From Methylotenera_A sp044222005 (GTDB taxonomy: Bacteria > Pseudomonadota > Gammaproteobacteria > Burkholderiales > Methylophilaceae): a stretch of 64,000 bases of DNA. Location of the stretch: the NCBI GenBank assembly GCA_044222005.1, contig JBGANY010000002.1:124001-188000 (forward strand). Reading direction: 5' to 3'. The translations under genes were made by a program, and so were the position numbers. Under the pieces are notes generated by a model. The model searched no databases. It had not been told where the DNA came from and saw nothing but the letters and a program-made list of their open reading frames with translations. This document shows, piece by piece, positions 27,426-36,729 of this stretch (position 1 is its first letter; each line of letters opens with the position of its first letter).

Positions 27426-27665
27426 TTACACGCAATCGGTCTCGCAAATTAATTTTTCCGCAAGGCTCTGGAGTTTAGGGGATACGAACTTTTTAACCTG
27501 AACTCCGGTTTCAGCGATGTCCATCAGTTCTTGAACAGCCGCCCTGTAACCACGCTCAAAAACCCAGTATTGGCAGTCATGCAAATCCATATCTGCGTTA
27601 TCTTGCGCTTCATCGCATAAGTTCTGGAATGCTTCCATACACGCATTTCTATCTGTAATTTTCAT
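27426..27665 (-). CDS. Hypothetical 79-residue protein
   Basis: Encoded convergent to rho, eight bases from its stop, and divergent from rpmE. The product is acidic and soluble, with four cysteines (positions 9, 17, 30 and the penultimate region CETDCV carrying two more) and DLHDCQYWVFERGYRAAVQE as its most distinctive stretch. An AGGA/GGAA-rich ribosome site precedes the ATG, and the frame composition is consistent with coding. I do not recognise a family. Confidence 0.6.
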   Translation of the reverse strand: MKITDRNACMEAFQNLCDEAQDNADMDLHDCQYWVFERGYRAAVQELMDIAETGVQVKKFVSPKLQSLAEKLICETDCV

Positions 27666-27864
27666 TTAATTTTCCGTCCTGGTTTATCGTTACAATTTCT
27701 CGTTGTTCCAAAGTGCTATAAATGAGTTAACGGCACTTGTTTCCGCAACTTTAAGTCAGGATTACACGATTTAATTTTTGCTTCGGGCTAAATTATTGCT
27801 ATTTTTACCAATTTAATTCATAATGCGCGGTTTACTGCAACTGCTTAAATTTAGAGAGAAAAGC

Positions 27865-28065
27865 ATGAAAGCTGACATTCATCCAAACTACCCAGAAATC
27901 AACGTTACCTGTAGCTGCGGTAATAAATTCAAAACGCGCTCAACCCATGGCCGCGACATGAATATAGAGGTGTGCTCCCTGTGCCACCCATTTTATACAG
28001 GTAAACAGAAAATATTAGACACGGCTGGCCGTGTTGAGAAATTCAAACAAAAATACGGCATGTAA
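27865..28065 (+). CDS. rpmE: 50S ribosomal protein L31
   Basis: Ribosomal protein L31, 66 residues from the ATG at 27865 (MKADIHPNYPEINV). The frame is open from 27823 but family members start at MK..IHP, and GAGAGAAAAGC lies just before this ATG. Cys in TCSCGN and VCSLCHPFYTG give the four-cysteine zinc-binding form (C+), which can serve as zinc store. It is followed by a strong terminator. Confidence 0.96.
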   Translation: MKADIHPNYPEINVTCSCGNKFKTRSTHGRDMNIEVCSLCHPFYTGKQKILDTAGRVEKFKQKYGM

Positions 28066-28095
28066 GTTTTCACAACGGCCTATTTGTTGGCATAA

Positions 28096-28125
28096 AAGGC
28101 AGCCTGGCTGCCTTTTTTATTTTTT
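28096..28125 (+). terminator. Rho-independent terminator of rpmE
   Basis: GGCAGC and GCTGCC form a six-base-pair GC-rich stem with a three-base loop (28098-28112), extended by AA/TT, followed by TTTTTTATTTTTT. It lies about 30 bases after the rpmE stop. Confidence 0.9.
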
Positions 28126-28187
28126 GCTCGCCCACAATGTTAAACTTCTATTAATTTAACAAAGCCATTCGATTATTTTAGACACAT

Positions 28188-29837
28188 ATGCGCTTCGATC
28201 TTGACCACGACTGGCAAGGCAATATGTCTACTCCGCGCGCAAAAGTGGGGGAGCGAGCTAAAACACGCTTGCTAATTGTGTTATGTGCGATCTGGTTGTG
28301 TGTGGGCCTGATCGGCCATGCACCCTGGAAGCCATTTGAATCGCACACCATCAGTACCGTTAAAACAATCATTGACACCGGCAATTTGCTGACGCCAGAT
28401 TCCGCCAGCAGCACCCAAATCATCAACCCTCCGCTCTATTATTTAAGTGCCTCTGCTGTCGCTAAAGTTCTAAGCCCGATATTGCCCTTGCATGACGCGG
28501 CACGCGTCGTTACCGGCTTGTGGATGGTCATTACCTTGATGATGATTGGCATGACCGGTCGAGAGCTGTGGGGAAAAGGTTTCGGACGACAAACCACTTT
28601 TGTATTCATCGGCTCATTGGGTCTGGTGTTAAGCGCCCACACTTTAATGCCAGCGGTATCTGCGCTTGCCGGGATTACGACCAGCTTCTATGCTCTCAGC
28701 CTTGCCAAAAGGCGCCCCTATCGCGCCAGTGTGTTATTAGGCGCTGGCATGGGCGTGAGCTTTCTATCCACAGGCCTGCAGCCGTTAACCATCATTTTGG
28801 CCACCTGTCTGGCATTGCCTGCTCTGTTTGCTCCCTGGCGCAGCAAAAGTTTCGCCAGCGTATTCGGCTTATCTCTTTTGTTTGCCAGTCCCTTTCTATT
28901 GGGCTGGCCGATCTTGTGTCACCTTTTTTACCCGGACATGTTTAATCAATGGTGGACGCTGTCTATGCAGCAGTTCAACCAAAGCCATCATTTGTATTTT
29001 CTTAGAACGCTGTTATGGTACGCATGGCCCGCGCTGCCGCTAGCCGCATGGGGGCTATGGCGCTATCGAACGCAACTGCTAGGAAAACCCAGATTTCAGC
29101 TCATAATTACTTTCTTTATAATTGCCTGGGCAGTAATCGGTTTAGGCGACGGTAAAGAAGTCTTTGCCTTGGCCTTACTTATCCCGCTCACCGCCATGGC
29201 CGGCGGCAGTATCGAAACCCTCAAACGCGGCACCGCCAGCGCGTTAAACTGGTTCGGGCTCATTTTGTTCGGCCTGATGAGCGGTCTGATCTGGCTAGGC
29301 TGGATCGCGATGCTCACCGGAAACCCAGCTAAAATCAAAGCGCGCCTGACGTTCCTGTCTGGCATGCAGCAGCTCAATTTCAGCATGATCGCTTTTGTCA
29401 TTGCGGTTGCCGTCACATTAGTCTGGCTGTTTGCCATCTTGCGCTCACAGCATTCCAACCGTTCCAGCGCCACCAACTGGGCGATTGGCATGACCTGCGT
29501 TTGGACGCTTCTGATGACGTTATGGCTGCCGATGATAGACTCTGCGCGCAGTTATCGCGACATATTCACCAGCCTTAAAAAAGCACTGCCTGCACAGTAT
29601 GCCTGTATCAGCAGCAATCGCGTGGGCGATGCGCAGCGGGATCTGCTGCATTATTTTGCCGATGCAAGAACACAGCCTTCCGAAACTGAGGGAACCCTCA
29701 ATTGCGACCTGTATTTGATTCAGGATGAAAAAGGACGTGAAAAAGTGGAGCCCGGTTATGACTGGAAACTCATTTGGAACGGTAAGCGCGTAAGTGAAAG
29801 GCGTGAAAGCTTCAGGCTGTATCAGCGCATTAACTAG
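28188..29837 (+). CDS. ArnT/PMT-like integral membrane glycosyltransferase (GT39/GT83 type)
   Basis: A 549-residue polytopic protein with about 11-12 hydrophobic helices and a C-terminal soluble domain. The first periplasmic loop shows HAPWKPFESHTISTVKTI and QIINPPLYYLSASAVAK, which matches the PMT/ArnT fold in which an acidic residue and the PPLYY segment sit at the active site. Relatives use polyprenyl-linked sugars to modify lipid A or proteins; the acceptor here is unknown. An internal ATG at 28224 has AAGG four bases upstream and may be the true start, while the first ATG lacks a ribosome site. The end overlaps the convergent TauE gene by eight bases. Confidence 0.78.
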   Translation: MRFDLDHDWQGNMSTPRAKVGERAKTRLLIVLCAIWLCVGLIGHAPWKPFESHTISTVKTIIDTGNLLTPDSASSTQIINPPLYYLSASAVAKVLSPILPLHDAARVVTGLWMVITLMMIGMTGRELWGKGFGRQTTFVFIGSLGLVLSAHTLMPAVSALAGITTSFYALSLAKRRPYRASVLLGAGMGVSFLSTGLQPLTIILATCLALPALFAPWRSKSFASVFGLSLLFASPFLLGWPILCHLFYPDMFNQWWTLSMQQFNQSHHLYFLRTLLWYAWPALPLAAWGLWRYRTQLLGKPRFQLIITFFIIAWAVIGLGDGKEVFALALLIPLTAMAGGSIETLKRGTASALNWFGLILFGLMSGLIWLGWIAMLTGNPAKIKARLTFLSGMQQLNFSMIAFVIAVAVTLVWLFAILRSQHSNRSSATNWAIGMTCVWTLLMTLWLPMIDSARSYRDIFTSLKKALPAQYACISSNRVGDAQRDLLHYFADARTQPSETEGTLNCDLYLIQDEKGREKVEPGYDWKLIWNGKRVSERRESFRLYQRIN

Positions 29838-30567
29838 AAAACAACATTTTGCCACCGGCAAACAACAGCACGACTGCCAGCAATTTCCGGATGGTTGGAT
29901 TCGCCAATCGCTTGCTTCCAAATTCCGCCCCTATCCAGCCACCCAGTATGGCCGCCGCCGCCCAATAGGGCAAGCCTGCTGGCAAGGCAGGTGACTTCGT
30001 GAGCACACCGAGCAAGCCTGAAATCGAATTTACCAGAATGAATGCTGCTGCCACGCCCGAAATCACTTTGGTTTTTGCCCAGGCGAAAAATAATAGTATC
30101 GGGCTTAAAAAGATGCCACCGCCTATTCCGGTAAGGCCGGAAAGAAGACCAAGCCCTGCGCCCACGCCTAATAGAATCGGCTTGGCTACCGGCCTAACGG
30201 TGACATCATCAGTGGTTTTTGCGCGGTAAAAAATCGTCCAGGCCGCATAGATCAAGCATAGCCCCACAATTGATTTGTATGCATGATTTGGCAAAGTGAT
30301 TTGTCCGCCAACAAACGCGCTTGGAATTGAAGTCAGCGCGATCGGCCAGAACACTTGCCAGTTAAACGCCCGCACTTTGTAGAATTTATACAGCGCGATT
30401 GAAGCCACCAGCACGTTCAGGCATAAGGCTGCCGGCCGCATGCTTTCTGGTGCCATGCTGACCAGTGCGAATGCCGCCAAATACGCCGATGCGCCGCCAT
30501 GGCCCACAGACGAGAACAATAGTGCCGCAATAAAAATGAGCGGGATGAGCAAGATGACTTCAGACAA
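29830..30567 (-). CDS. TauE/SafE family membrane exporter
   Basis: A 245-residue protein with about seven to eight membrane helices and the two glycine-rich repeats of the TauE/SafE (DUF81) family: FSSVGHGGASAYLAAFALV in the first half and GLLSGLTGIGGGIFLSPILL in the second. Relatives export sulfite, sulfoacetate or other anions. It begins six bases after fdsD, so it probably belongs to the formate dehydrogenase transcript; an anion transport role linked to formate metabolism is only a guess. The frame starts at a TTG with no clear ribosome site. Confidence 0.85.
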   Translation of the reverse strand: MSEVILLIPLIFIAALLFSSVGHGGASAYLAAFALVSMAPESMRPAALCLNVLVASIALYKFYKVRAFNWQVFWPIALTSIPSAFVGGQITLPNHAYKSIVGLCLIYAAWTIFYRAKTTDDVTVRPVAKPILLGVGAGLGLLSGLTGIGGGIFLSPILLFFAWAKTKVISGVAAAFILVNSISGLLGVLTKSPALPAGLPYWAAAAILGGWIGAEFGSKRLANPTIRKLLAVVLLFAGGKMLFSS

Positions 30568-30572
30568 AATTG

Positions 30573-30791
30573 CTACACTTTAAGATGTGTGGAAATGGCA
30601 GAAATCACCCGTTGATGCAAGCCGGTGCCATTTTGTTCTTTCACATAAGCCGCAAGCTGCCGGCGCATATCCAAAGTCCAAAATCGGTTGAGATGATTGG
30701 CGATATCTTCCTGGGCTTGCGATTGATTGGGCTCTGCCTCAAAAAAATCGCCAATCTGGTTGGCCATTTTGATTAATCGTTCTGTTTGCAT
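30573..30791 (-). CDS. fdsD: NAD-dependent formate dehydrogenase delta subunit FdsD
   Basis: A 72-residue protein matching the small delta subunit of soluble formate dehydrogenases: LIKMANQIGDFFEAEPNQ followed by IANHLNRFWTLDMRRQLAAY. The family is defined by the fds operons of Cupriavidus and Rhodobacter, where FdsD supports assembly or stability of the complex. It is the last fds gene, 30 bases after fdhD. Confidence 0.92.
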   Translation of the reverse strand: MQTERLIKMANQIGDFFEAEPNQSQAQEDIANHLNRFWTLDMRRQLAAYVKEQNGTGLHQRVISAISTHLKV

Positions 30792-30821
30792 GGTCTTGAT
30801 TTATGTTGTTAAAGTTAATTT

Positions 30822-31649
30822 CTAATTTTTAATTCTCTGCGGATGCGTATAAATCACAAATTGATTATCTCGCAAGAAGCCTACCAATGTCACGCCATAG
30901 GCTTCAGCCATACGCACCGCAAGCCCTGTCGGGGCTGAAATCGCGGCAAGTATGGAGTACCCTGCCGCAGCCGTTTTTTGTACCATCTCATAGCTGGCGC
31001 GGCTGGAAGTCAGCACGAAGCCATTGTTTTGTGGCGGCAGCTTGGCGAGCGCGCCGATCAATTTATCCATCGCGTTATGACGCCCCACATCTTCACGTAC
31101 CAACTGCACTTCACCATCCGCAGTCACCCACGCGCACGCATGTGTGGCACCTGTCGCAAGCTGCAAGGTCTGCAAAGGCTTGATTGCATGGAACGCTGCC
31201 TGTAAGGATGCTCCAGGAACCGCATGGATACTGGCCTGCAGGGCATGCCTTTGCGGCAGATGTAATGCCTGCTCCAAACTTTCCGCACCGCACAGGCCGC
31301 AACCCGTCCTGCCCGCCAGATTACGGCGCCGTTCTTTGAGCTTCACAAAACATTCTGTCGCCACATCCAAACGCAACTCGATGCCTTGTTCCTGCCTGAT
31401 GATTTCAATGCCGTACAACTCACTTTTGTCTTGCAAAATGCCCTCACTCAGCGAGAATCCTAGCGCGAAATCCTCTAAATCCTGCGGAGTTGCCAGCATC
31501 ACCACGTGTGAAATTCCGTTATAAATCAGAGCGATCGGCGTTTCTTCGACAATTCTGTCTTGGTCTGCACTTAATTCACCTTGATGCCAACGCGTGACAT
31601 TGACTTCGGTAAGCCCGGCGTCTGCAACGATAAAACTTGTTTTACGCAA
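30822..31649 (-). CDS. fdhD: Formate dehydrogenase sulfurtransferase FdhD (FdsC)
   Basis: Transfers sulfur from a cysteine desulfurase to the molybdenum cofactor before its insertion into formate dehydrogenase. The 275-residue product carries the essential cysteine pair in RTGCGLCGAESLEQA, plus EDVGRHNAMDKLIGA and LTSSRASYEMVQKTA. It lies between fdsA and fdsD, the position called fdsC in other operons. The only start in place is a TTG at 31649, four bases after the fdsA stop. Confidence 0.94.
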   Translation of the reverse strand: MRKTSFIVADAGLTEVNVTRWHQGELSADQDRIVEETPIALIYNGISHVVMLATPQDLEDFALGFSLSEGILQDKSELYGIEIIRQEQGIELRLDVATECFVKLKERRRNLAGRTGCGLCGAESLEQALHLPQRHALQASIHAVPGASLQAAFHAIKPLQTLQLATGATHACAWVTADGEVQLVREDVGRHNAMDKLIGALAKLPPQNNGFVLTSSRASYEMVQKTAAAGYSILAAISAPTGLAVRMAEAYGVTLVGFLRDNQFVIYTHPQRIKN

Positions 31650-31652
31650 TGG

Positions 31653-34523
31653 TTAAGCAGGCTGCTGGGTATTTTTGCTCAATTTTTTATTGGCAAACGC
31701 AATCTGCGCCTCACTAAACGTTTTGTAATGTTGTTGCCAGTCAGAAAGCTGGTTCACACGCGTCACCTGCACCGCAGTGACTTTGAACTCGGGGCAGTTG
31801 GTGGCCCAATCCGAATTGTCCGTCGTAATCACGTTTGCGCCAGACTCAGGATGGTGAAAGGTCGTGTAAATCACGCCCGGCTGCACACGTTCCGTGATTT
31901 TTGCGCGCAAAACCGTTTCTCCGGCCCGGCTGGAGATCCCTACCCAGTCGCCCTCATGAATGCCGCGATCCTCGGCATCGTGCGGATGAATCTCTAAAAT
32001 ATCTTCCGGATGCCAGGTCGTGTTTTGCGTGCGCCGCGTCTGCGCACCCACATTGTATTGCGACAATATACGGCCGGTCGTCAAAATCAGCGGGTATTTC
32101 GCATTCACTTTTTCGGTTGTTGGCACGTATTGGGTCACAAAGAACTTGCCCTTGCCGCGCACGAATTCATCCACGTGCATGGTTGGCGTACCCGCTGGGT
32201 TCTCGTCATCACAAGGCCATTGTATGCTGCCCAGTTCATCCAGTTTTTTGAAGCTCACGCCTTTGAAAGTGGGCGTCAATGCAGCGATCTCATCCATGAT
32301 CTCACTGGCATGGCTGTATTGCATCGGGTAACCCAGCGCTTCGGATAATTTGGCCGTGATTTCCCAATCCTCATAGCCGTTTTTCGGTGTCATCACGCGG
32401 CGCACCGGTGAAATACGGCGTTCCGCATTGGTAAAGGTGCCGCTCTTTTCCAGGAAAGACGCCCCGGGGAAGAACACATGCGCGTACATCGCGGTCTCGT
32501 TCAGGAACAAGTCCTGCACGATCACGCATTCCATACTTTCCAAAGCATGCGTCACATGTTGCGTATTGGGGTCAGATTGCGCAATATCCTCACCTACGCA
32601 ATACAGCGCCTTGAATCTGCCTTCGCTGGCGAGGTCCAGCATATTCGGGATGCGCAGGCCAGGCTCACTGCTTAACGGCCTGCCCCAGGCCGCTTCAAAC
32701 AGCGCACGCGTGGCGTCATCCGACACATGGCGATAGCCGGTAAACTCGTGCGGCATTGAGCCCATATCGCACGAACCCTGCACATTGTTCTGGCCACGCA
32801 ACGGGTTCACGCCCACGCCTTCGCGGCCTAGGTTACCGGTCGCCATGGCGAGGTTGGCAATTCCCATCACCATGGTCGAGCCCTGGCTATGCTCGGTCAC
32901 GCCCAAGCCATAATAAATCGCCGCATTGCCGCCTGTCGCATACATCCTTGCAGCTGCGCGCACGATTTCAGCCTTAACGCCTAATTCTTTTTCCAAGGCT
33001 TCGGGTGAGTTTTCCGGTTTCGCCACAAAATCACGCCACACCACATATGAATCCCACTCGCAGCGCGCTTTGACAAAATCTTCTTTCACCAAACCCTCGG
33101 TCACCACCACGTGCGCCAAAGCGGAAATCAGCGCAACATTGGTGCCTGGACGTAAATTCAGGTGATAATCGGCGCGAATGTGCGGTGAGTTTTCTACCAG
33201 ATCAATCGCGCGCGGGTCGGCGATAATCAGCTTGGCGCCTTCGCGCAGGCGACGCTTCATCTGCGAGGCAAATACGGGGTGACCATCGGTCGGATTGGCG
33301 CCGATAATCATGATGACATCCGCTTTCATCACCGAATCGAACGTTTGTGTTCCGGCAGATTCACCCAGAGTTTGCTTCAGACCGTAGCCGGTCGGGCTGT
33401 GGCACACGCGGGCACAAGTGTCTACGTTATTGGTGCCAAACACGGCGCGCACCAGTTTTTGCGTGACATACACTTCTTCATTGGTGCAGCGCGATGAAGT
33501 GATACCGCCCATCGCATCTTTGCCATATTTGGCTTCAATGCGTTTAATCTCACTGGCAGCATAGTTAACTGCCTCATCCCAGCTTACTTCCTGCCATGGA
33601 TCTGTGATGTTTTTGCGTATCATCGGCTTGGTCATACGGTCTTTGTGGGTGGCATAGCCCCAGGCAAAGCGGCCTTTTACGCAAGCGTGGCCATGATTGG
33701 CGCCGCCGTCTTTGTTGGGTGTCATGCGGACGACTTCTTCACCCTTCATCTCAGCGTTAAAGCTGCAACCCACGCCGCAATAGGCACAGGTCGTGGTGAT
33801 GCTGTGCTCCGGCACGCCCGCCTCAATCACGGTCTTTTCAATGAGCGTTGCAGTCGGGCAAGCCTGTACGCAAGCACCGCAGGACACGCACTCAGACTCC
33901 AGAAAGTCTTTATTGCCTGCAGAAACCTTGCTGCCGAAGCCGCGACCTTCAATCGTCAATGCAAATGTGCCTTGCGTTTCTTCGCATGCGCGCACGCAAC
34001 GGCTGCAAACAATACATTTGCTAGGGTCGAAGGTGAAATAAGGATTGCTTTCGTCTTTGGCCGATTTCAGATGATTCTCGCCGTCATAGCCATAGCGCAC
34101 TTCGCGCAGACCCACAGCGCCTGCCATATCCTGCAGTTCGCAGTCGCCATTGGTCGCGCAGGTCAGGCAATCCAGCGGATGATCTGAAATATAAAGCTCC
34201 ATTACACCACGGCGAATATCCGCCAGCTTCGGTGTTTGGGTATGGACTTTGATGCCTTCCACGCAAGACGTGGTGCAAGAGGCCGGATAGCCGCGACGGC
34301 CTTCAATCTCCACCAGACACAAGCGGCATGAACCAAACGGTTCCAAGCTATCAGTCGCACACAATTTAGGCACCGTCACACCTGTGATCTGTGCCGCATG
34401 TAGGATGGATGTGCCTTCTGGCACAGTCACATCGACACCATCAATATTCAACGTGACTTGCTTTTCCGACGCTTTTTTTGGTGTGCCGTAATCTATGTTT
34501 GCTTTATATTTAATGTCATCCAT
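31653..34523 (-). CDS. fdsA: NAD-dependent formate dehydrogenase alpha (catalytic) subunit FdsA
   Basis: Molybdopterin subunit that oxidises formate to CO2, the last step of C1 dissimilation. Counting from the ATG at 34523 (preceded by GAGGTG; an upstream ATG at 34535 has none) it has 956 residues. In order it shows a 2Fe-2S domain (FGSCRLCLVEIEG), a His-Cys3 cluster (CLTCATNGDCELQDMAG), two 4Fe-4S motifs (CIVCSRCVRAC, CVSCGACVQACP), a further cluster CAYCGVGCSF, and the molybdopterin domains. The metal ligand is the Cys in RVCHSPTGYG (about residue 374), so this is a Cys, not a selenocysteine, enzyme. Confidence 0.97.
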   Translation of the reverse strand: MDDIKYKANIDYGTPKKASEKQVTLNIDGVDVTVPEGTSILHAAQITGVTVPKLCATDSLEPFGSCRLCLVEIEGRRGYPASCTTSCVEGIKVHTQTPKLADIRRGVMELYISDHPLDCLTCATNGDCELQDMAGAVGLREVRYGYDGENHLKSAKDESNPYFTFDPSKCIVCSRCVRACEETQGTFALTIEGRGFGSKVSAGNKDFLESECVSCGACVQACPTATLIEKTVIEAGVPEHSITTTCAYCGVGCSFNAEMKGEEVVRMTPNKDGGANHGHACVKGRFAWGYATHKDRMTKPMIRKNITDPWQEVSWDEAVNYAASEIKRIEAKYGKDAMGGITSSRCTNEEVYVTQKLVRAVFGTNNVDTCARVCHSPTGYGLKQTLGESAGTQTFDSVMKADVIMIIGANPTDGHPVFASQMKRRLREGAKLIIADPRAIDLVENSPHIRADYHLNLRPGTNVALISALAHVVVTEGLVKEDFVKARCEWDSYVVWRDFVAKPENSPEALEKELGVKAEIVRAAARMYATGGNAAIYYGLGVTEHSQGSTMVMGIANLAMATGNLGREGVGVNPLRGQNNVQGSCDMGSMPHEFTGYRHVSDDATRALFEAAWGRPLSSEPGLRIPNMLDLASEGRFKALYCVGEDIAQSDPNTQHVTHALESMECVIVQDLFLNETAMYAHVFFPGASFLEKSGTFTNAERRISPVRRVMTPKNGYEDWEITAKLSEALGYPMQYSHASEIMDEIAALTPTFKGVSFKKLDELGSIQWPCDDENPAGTPTMHVDEFVRGKGKFFVTQYVPTTEKVNAKYPLILTTGRILSQYNVGAQTRRTQNTTWHPEDILEIHPHDAEDRGIHEGDWVGISSRAGETVLRAKITERVQPGVIYTTFHHPESGANVITTDNSDWATNCPEFKVTAVQVTRVNQLSDWQQHYKTFSEAQIAFANKKLSKNTQQPA

Positions 34524-34540
34524 AACGCACCTCATGCCGC

Positions 34541-36106
34541 TTAGGCAGCTACCTTCTTATTCTGTAAACCGGAATCTCTTGGTTTAAAATCTTCGGAAAA
34601 ATGATTCAGTGCGCTTAACACCGGGTACGGCGTCATGCCGCCCAATGCGCATAGCGAGCCATTCAGCATGGTGTCGCTTAAGTCGCGCACTAACTTGATA
34701 TTTTTTGCGTGATCTTTACCTGTCACAATCTTATCAATCACTTCCGCGCCGCGTGTAGAGCCAATGCGGCACGGCGTACATTTGCCACAGCTTTCAATGG
34801 AGCAAAACTCAAAGGCGTAACGCGCCATTTTTGCCATGTCCACCGTATCGTCAAACGCCACGATTCCGCCGTGGCCTAACACTGCCCATATCTTGGTAAA
34901 TTCCTCATAATCCAGCGGCGTGTCGAATTGGCTCTCGGGCAAATACGCCCCCAGCGGACCACCTACCTGCACCGCACGGACAGGTCGTCCTGAGGCAGAA
35001 CCTCCGCCAAAATCATACAACAGCTCTCGCAATGTCGCGCCGAATGCCAGCTCGACCAAACCAGTTTGCTTGAGATTGCCTGCCAACTGAATCGGCATCG
35101 TGCCGCGCGATCGTCCCATACCGTAATCTGCATAGTATTGCGCGCCTTTGTCGAGAATGATCGGCACCGTAGCCAGCGAAATCACGTTATTCACCACCGT
35201 CGGCTTGCCGAACAAGCCTTCAACCGCAGGCAGCGGCGGCTTAAAGCGCACCAGACCACGTTTACCTTCCAGGCTTTCCAGCAGCGAGGTTTCTTCACCG
35301 CATACATACGCACCCGCTGCACGGCGAACCTCTAAGTTGAACGTATGCGTTGAACCGCAAATCTTCTCACCCAGATAGCCTGCAGCTTCAGCTTTGTTGA
35401 TGGCCTCATTCAAGGTTTTCAAGGCATGCGGATATTCGCTGCGCAGGTAGATATAGCCTTGTGTTGCGCCAACCGCGATACCCGCGATGGTCATGCCTTC
35501 AATCAGCACAAACGGGTCATCTTCCATGATCATGCGGTCAGAGTAAGTGCCGGAGTCACCCTCATCTGCATTGCAGACAATGTATTTCTGATCAGATTCA
35601 CAACCCAATACCGTATTCCACTTGATGCCGGTAGGAAAAGCCGCGCCGCCGCGGCCGCGCAAGCCGGAATCCGTCACTGCCTTTACGATCTCTGCGCCTG
35701 TCATTTTTAGCGCGTTTTTCATGCCTTTGTAGCCATCGTGCGCCAGATAATCATCCAGCGAAACCGGGTCGGTAATACCAACCCGCGCAAATGTGAGGCG
35801 CTGCTGTTTTTTGAGCCAAGGCAATGCTTCGGTGAGCCCTAGGTTCAAGGAGTGCGCGCCACCATTGAGAAAATCTGCATCAAACAGGCCGGGTACATCC
35901 TTAGGTTGCACCGGCGCATAAGCCACACGACCTTTGTCTGTGGTCACTTCCACCATCGGCTCCAGCCAAAACAGCCCGCGCGAACCATTGCGAACAAGCT
36001 CAAGGTCAACACCACGTTTTTGTGCTTCTGCCATGATAGCCTTGGCAGTACGGTCTGCGCCTAGTGATAGCGCGCTGGAATCGCGAGGAACAAATACTTT
36101 CACCAT
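34541..36106 (-). CDS. fdsB: NAD-dependent formate dehydrogenase beta subunit FdsB (NuoF-like)
   Basis: Diaphorase subunit that passes electrons from formate to NAD. The 521-residue protein has a thioredoxin-like N-terminal extension, then the NuoF core: GLRGRGGAAFPTGIKW (FMN/NAD site), CNADEGDSGTYSDR, GAYVCGEETSLLESLEG, and the 4Fe-4S motif ESCGKCTPCRIGSTRG. The ATG overlaps the fdsG stop as TAATG. Confidence 0.97.
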   Translation of the reverse strand: MVKVFVPRDSSALSLGADRTAKAIMAEAQKRGVDLELVRNGSRGLFWLEPMVEVTTDKGRVAYAPVQPKDVPGLFDADFLNGGAHSLNLGLTEALPWLKKQQRLTFARVGITDPVSLDDYLAHDGYKGMKNALKMTGAEIVKAVTDSGLRGRGGAAFPTGIKWNTVLGCESDQKYIVCNADEGDSGTYSDRMIMEDDPFVLIEGMTIAGIAVGATQGYIYLRSEYPHALKTLNEAINKAEAAGYLGEKICGSTHTFNLEVRRAAGAYVCGEETSLLESLEGKRGLVRFKPPLPAVEGLFGKPTVVNNVISLATVPIILDKGAQYYADYGMGRSRGTMPIQLAGNLKQTGLVELAFGATLRELLYDFGGGSASGRPVRAVQVGGPLGAYLPESQFDTPLDYEEFTKIWAVLGHGGIVAFDDTVDMAKMARYAFEFCSIESCGKCTPCRIGSTRGAEVIDKIVTGKDHAKNIKLVRDLSDTMLNGSLCALGGMTPYPVLSALNHFSEDFKPRDSGLQNKKVAA

Positions 36107-36585
36107 TACACGCCCCTCGCTTCGCTGATCAACTCAGCCACTTTTTGATTATCCATACAGCCATAAACTTCATCATCCAGCATCACCGCAGGTGAACATG
36201 CGCAGTTGCCCAGGCAATACACCGGCTCCAGCGTAATCGCGCCGTCTTTTGTAGTTTGATGAAAATCTATCCCTAAGGTGGATTTGATATGCGCTTCCAG
36301 CTTTTCCGCACCCATGGCTTGGCAAGATTCCGCTCGGCAGACTTGTAAAATATGTTTGCCTGCAGGATGGCGGCGAAAATGATGATAAAAGGTGACCACA
36401 CCATGCACCTCGGCCACCGAGAGCGCCAGGGCTTTCGAGATCTGCGGGTAGGCCTCCTCCGGCACGTAGCCAATGTCATCCTGAATCGCATGCAGCAAAG
36501 GCAGTAGCGCACCTGGCATATGCTGGTGCGCAGTAATATGTGCCTTGATTTTTGTTAGTTCTTGTACTGTTAGTTCGGCGGCCAC
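36106..36585 (-). CDS. fdsG: NAD-dependent formate dehydrogenase gamma subunit FdsG (NuoE-like)
   Basis: A 2Fe-2S thioredoxin-fold subunit. The ligands appear as CRAESCQAMG and CLGNCACSPAVMLDDEVYG. PLLHAIQDDIGYVPEEAYP and EVHGVVTFYHHFR are typical NuoE sequence. No ATG opens the frame; GTG at 36585 has GGAG seven bases upstream and is preferred over a TTG at 36591, giving 159 residues. It is the first gene of the fds operon, divergent from moaA. Confidence 0.95.
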   Translation of the reverse strand: MAAELTVQELTKIKAHITAHQHMPGALLPLLHAIQDDIGYVPEEAYPQISKALALSVAEVHGVVTFYHHFRRHPAGKHILQVCRAESCQAMGAEKLEAHIKSTLGIDFHQTTKDGAITLEPVYCLGNCACSPAVMLDDEVYGCMDNQKVAELISEARGV

Positions 36586-36729
36586 AACCAATCTCCAAAT
36601 ACCTGCTTTTTCATTTTTATATGCTCAATATCAAGCTTGCGTATGATATACCTTATTGCACACTAATTGAAGCCAAAAAAGCGCATTAATGTCCAACTAA
36701 GACCGCGTTTTTATTGCATAATTCCACCT

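Noticed and set aside
31653..34523. Selenocysteine formate dehydrogenase
   Set aside because: The metal-binding position is an ordinary Cys codon in RVCHSPTG; the frame has no internal TGA.
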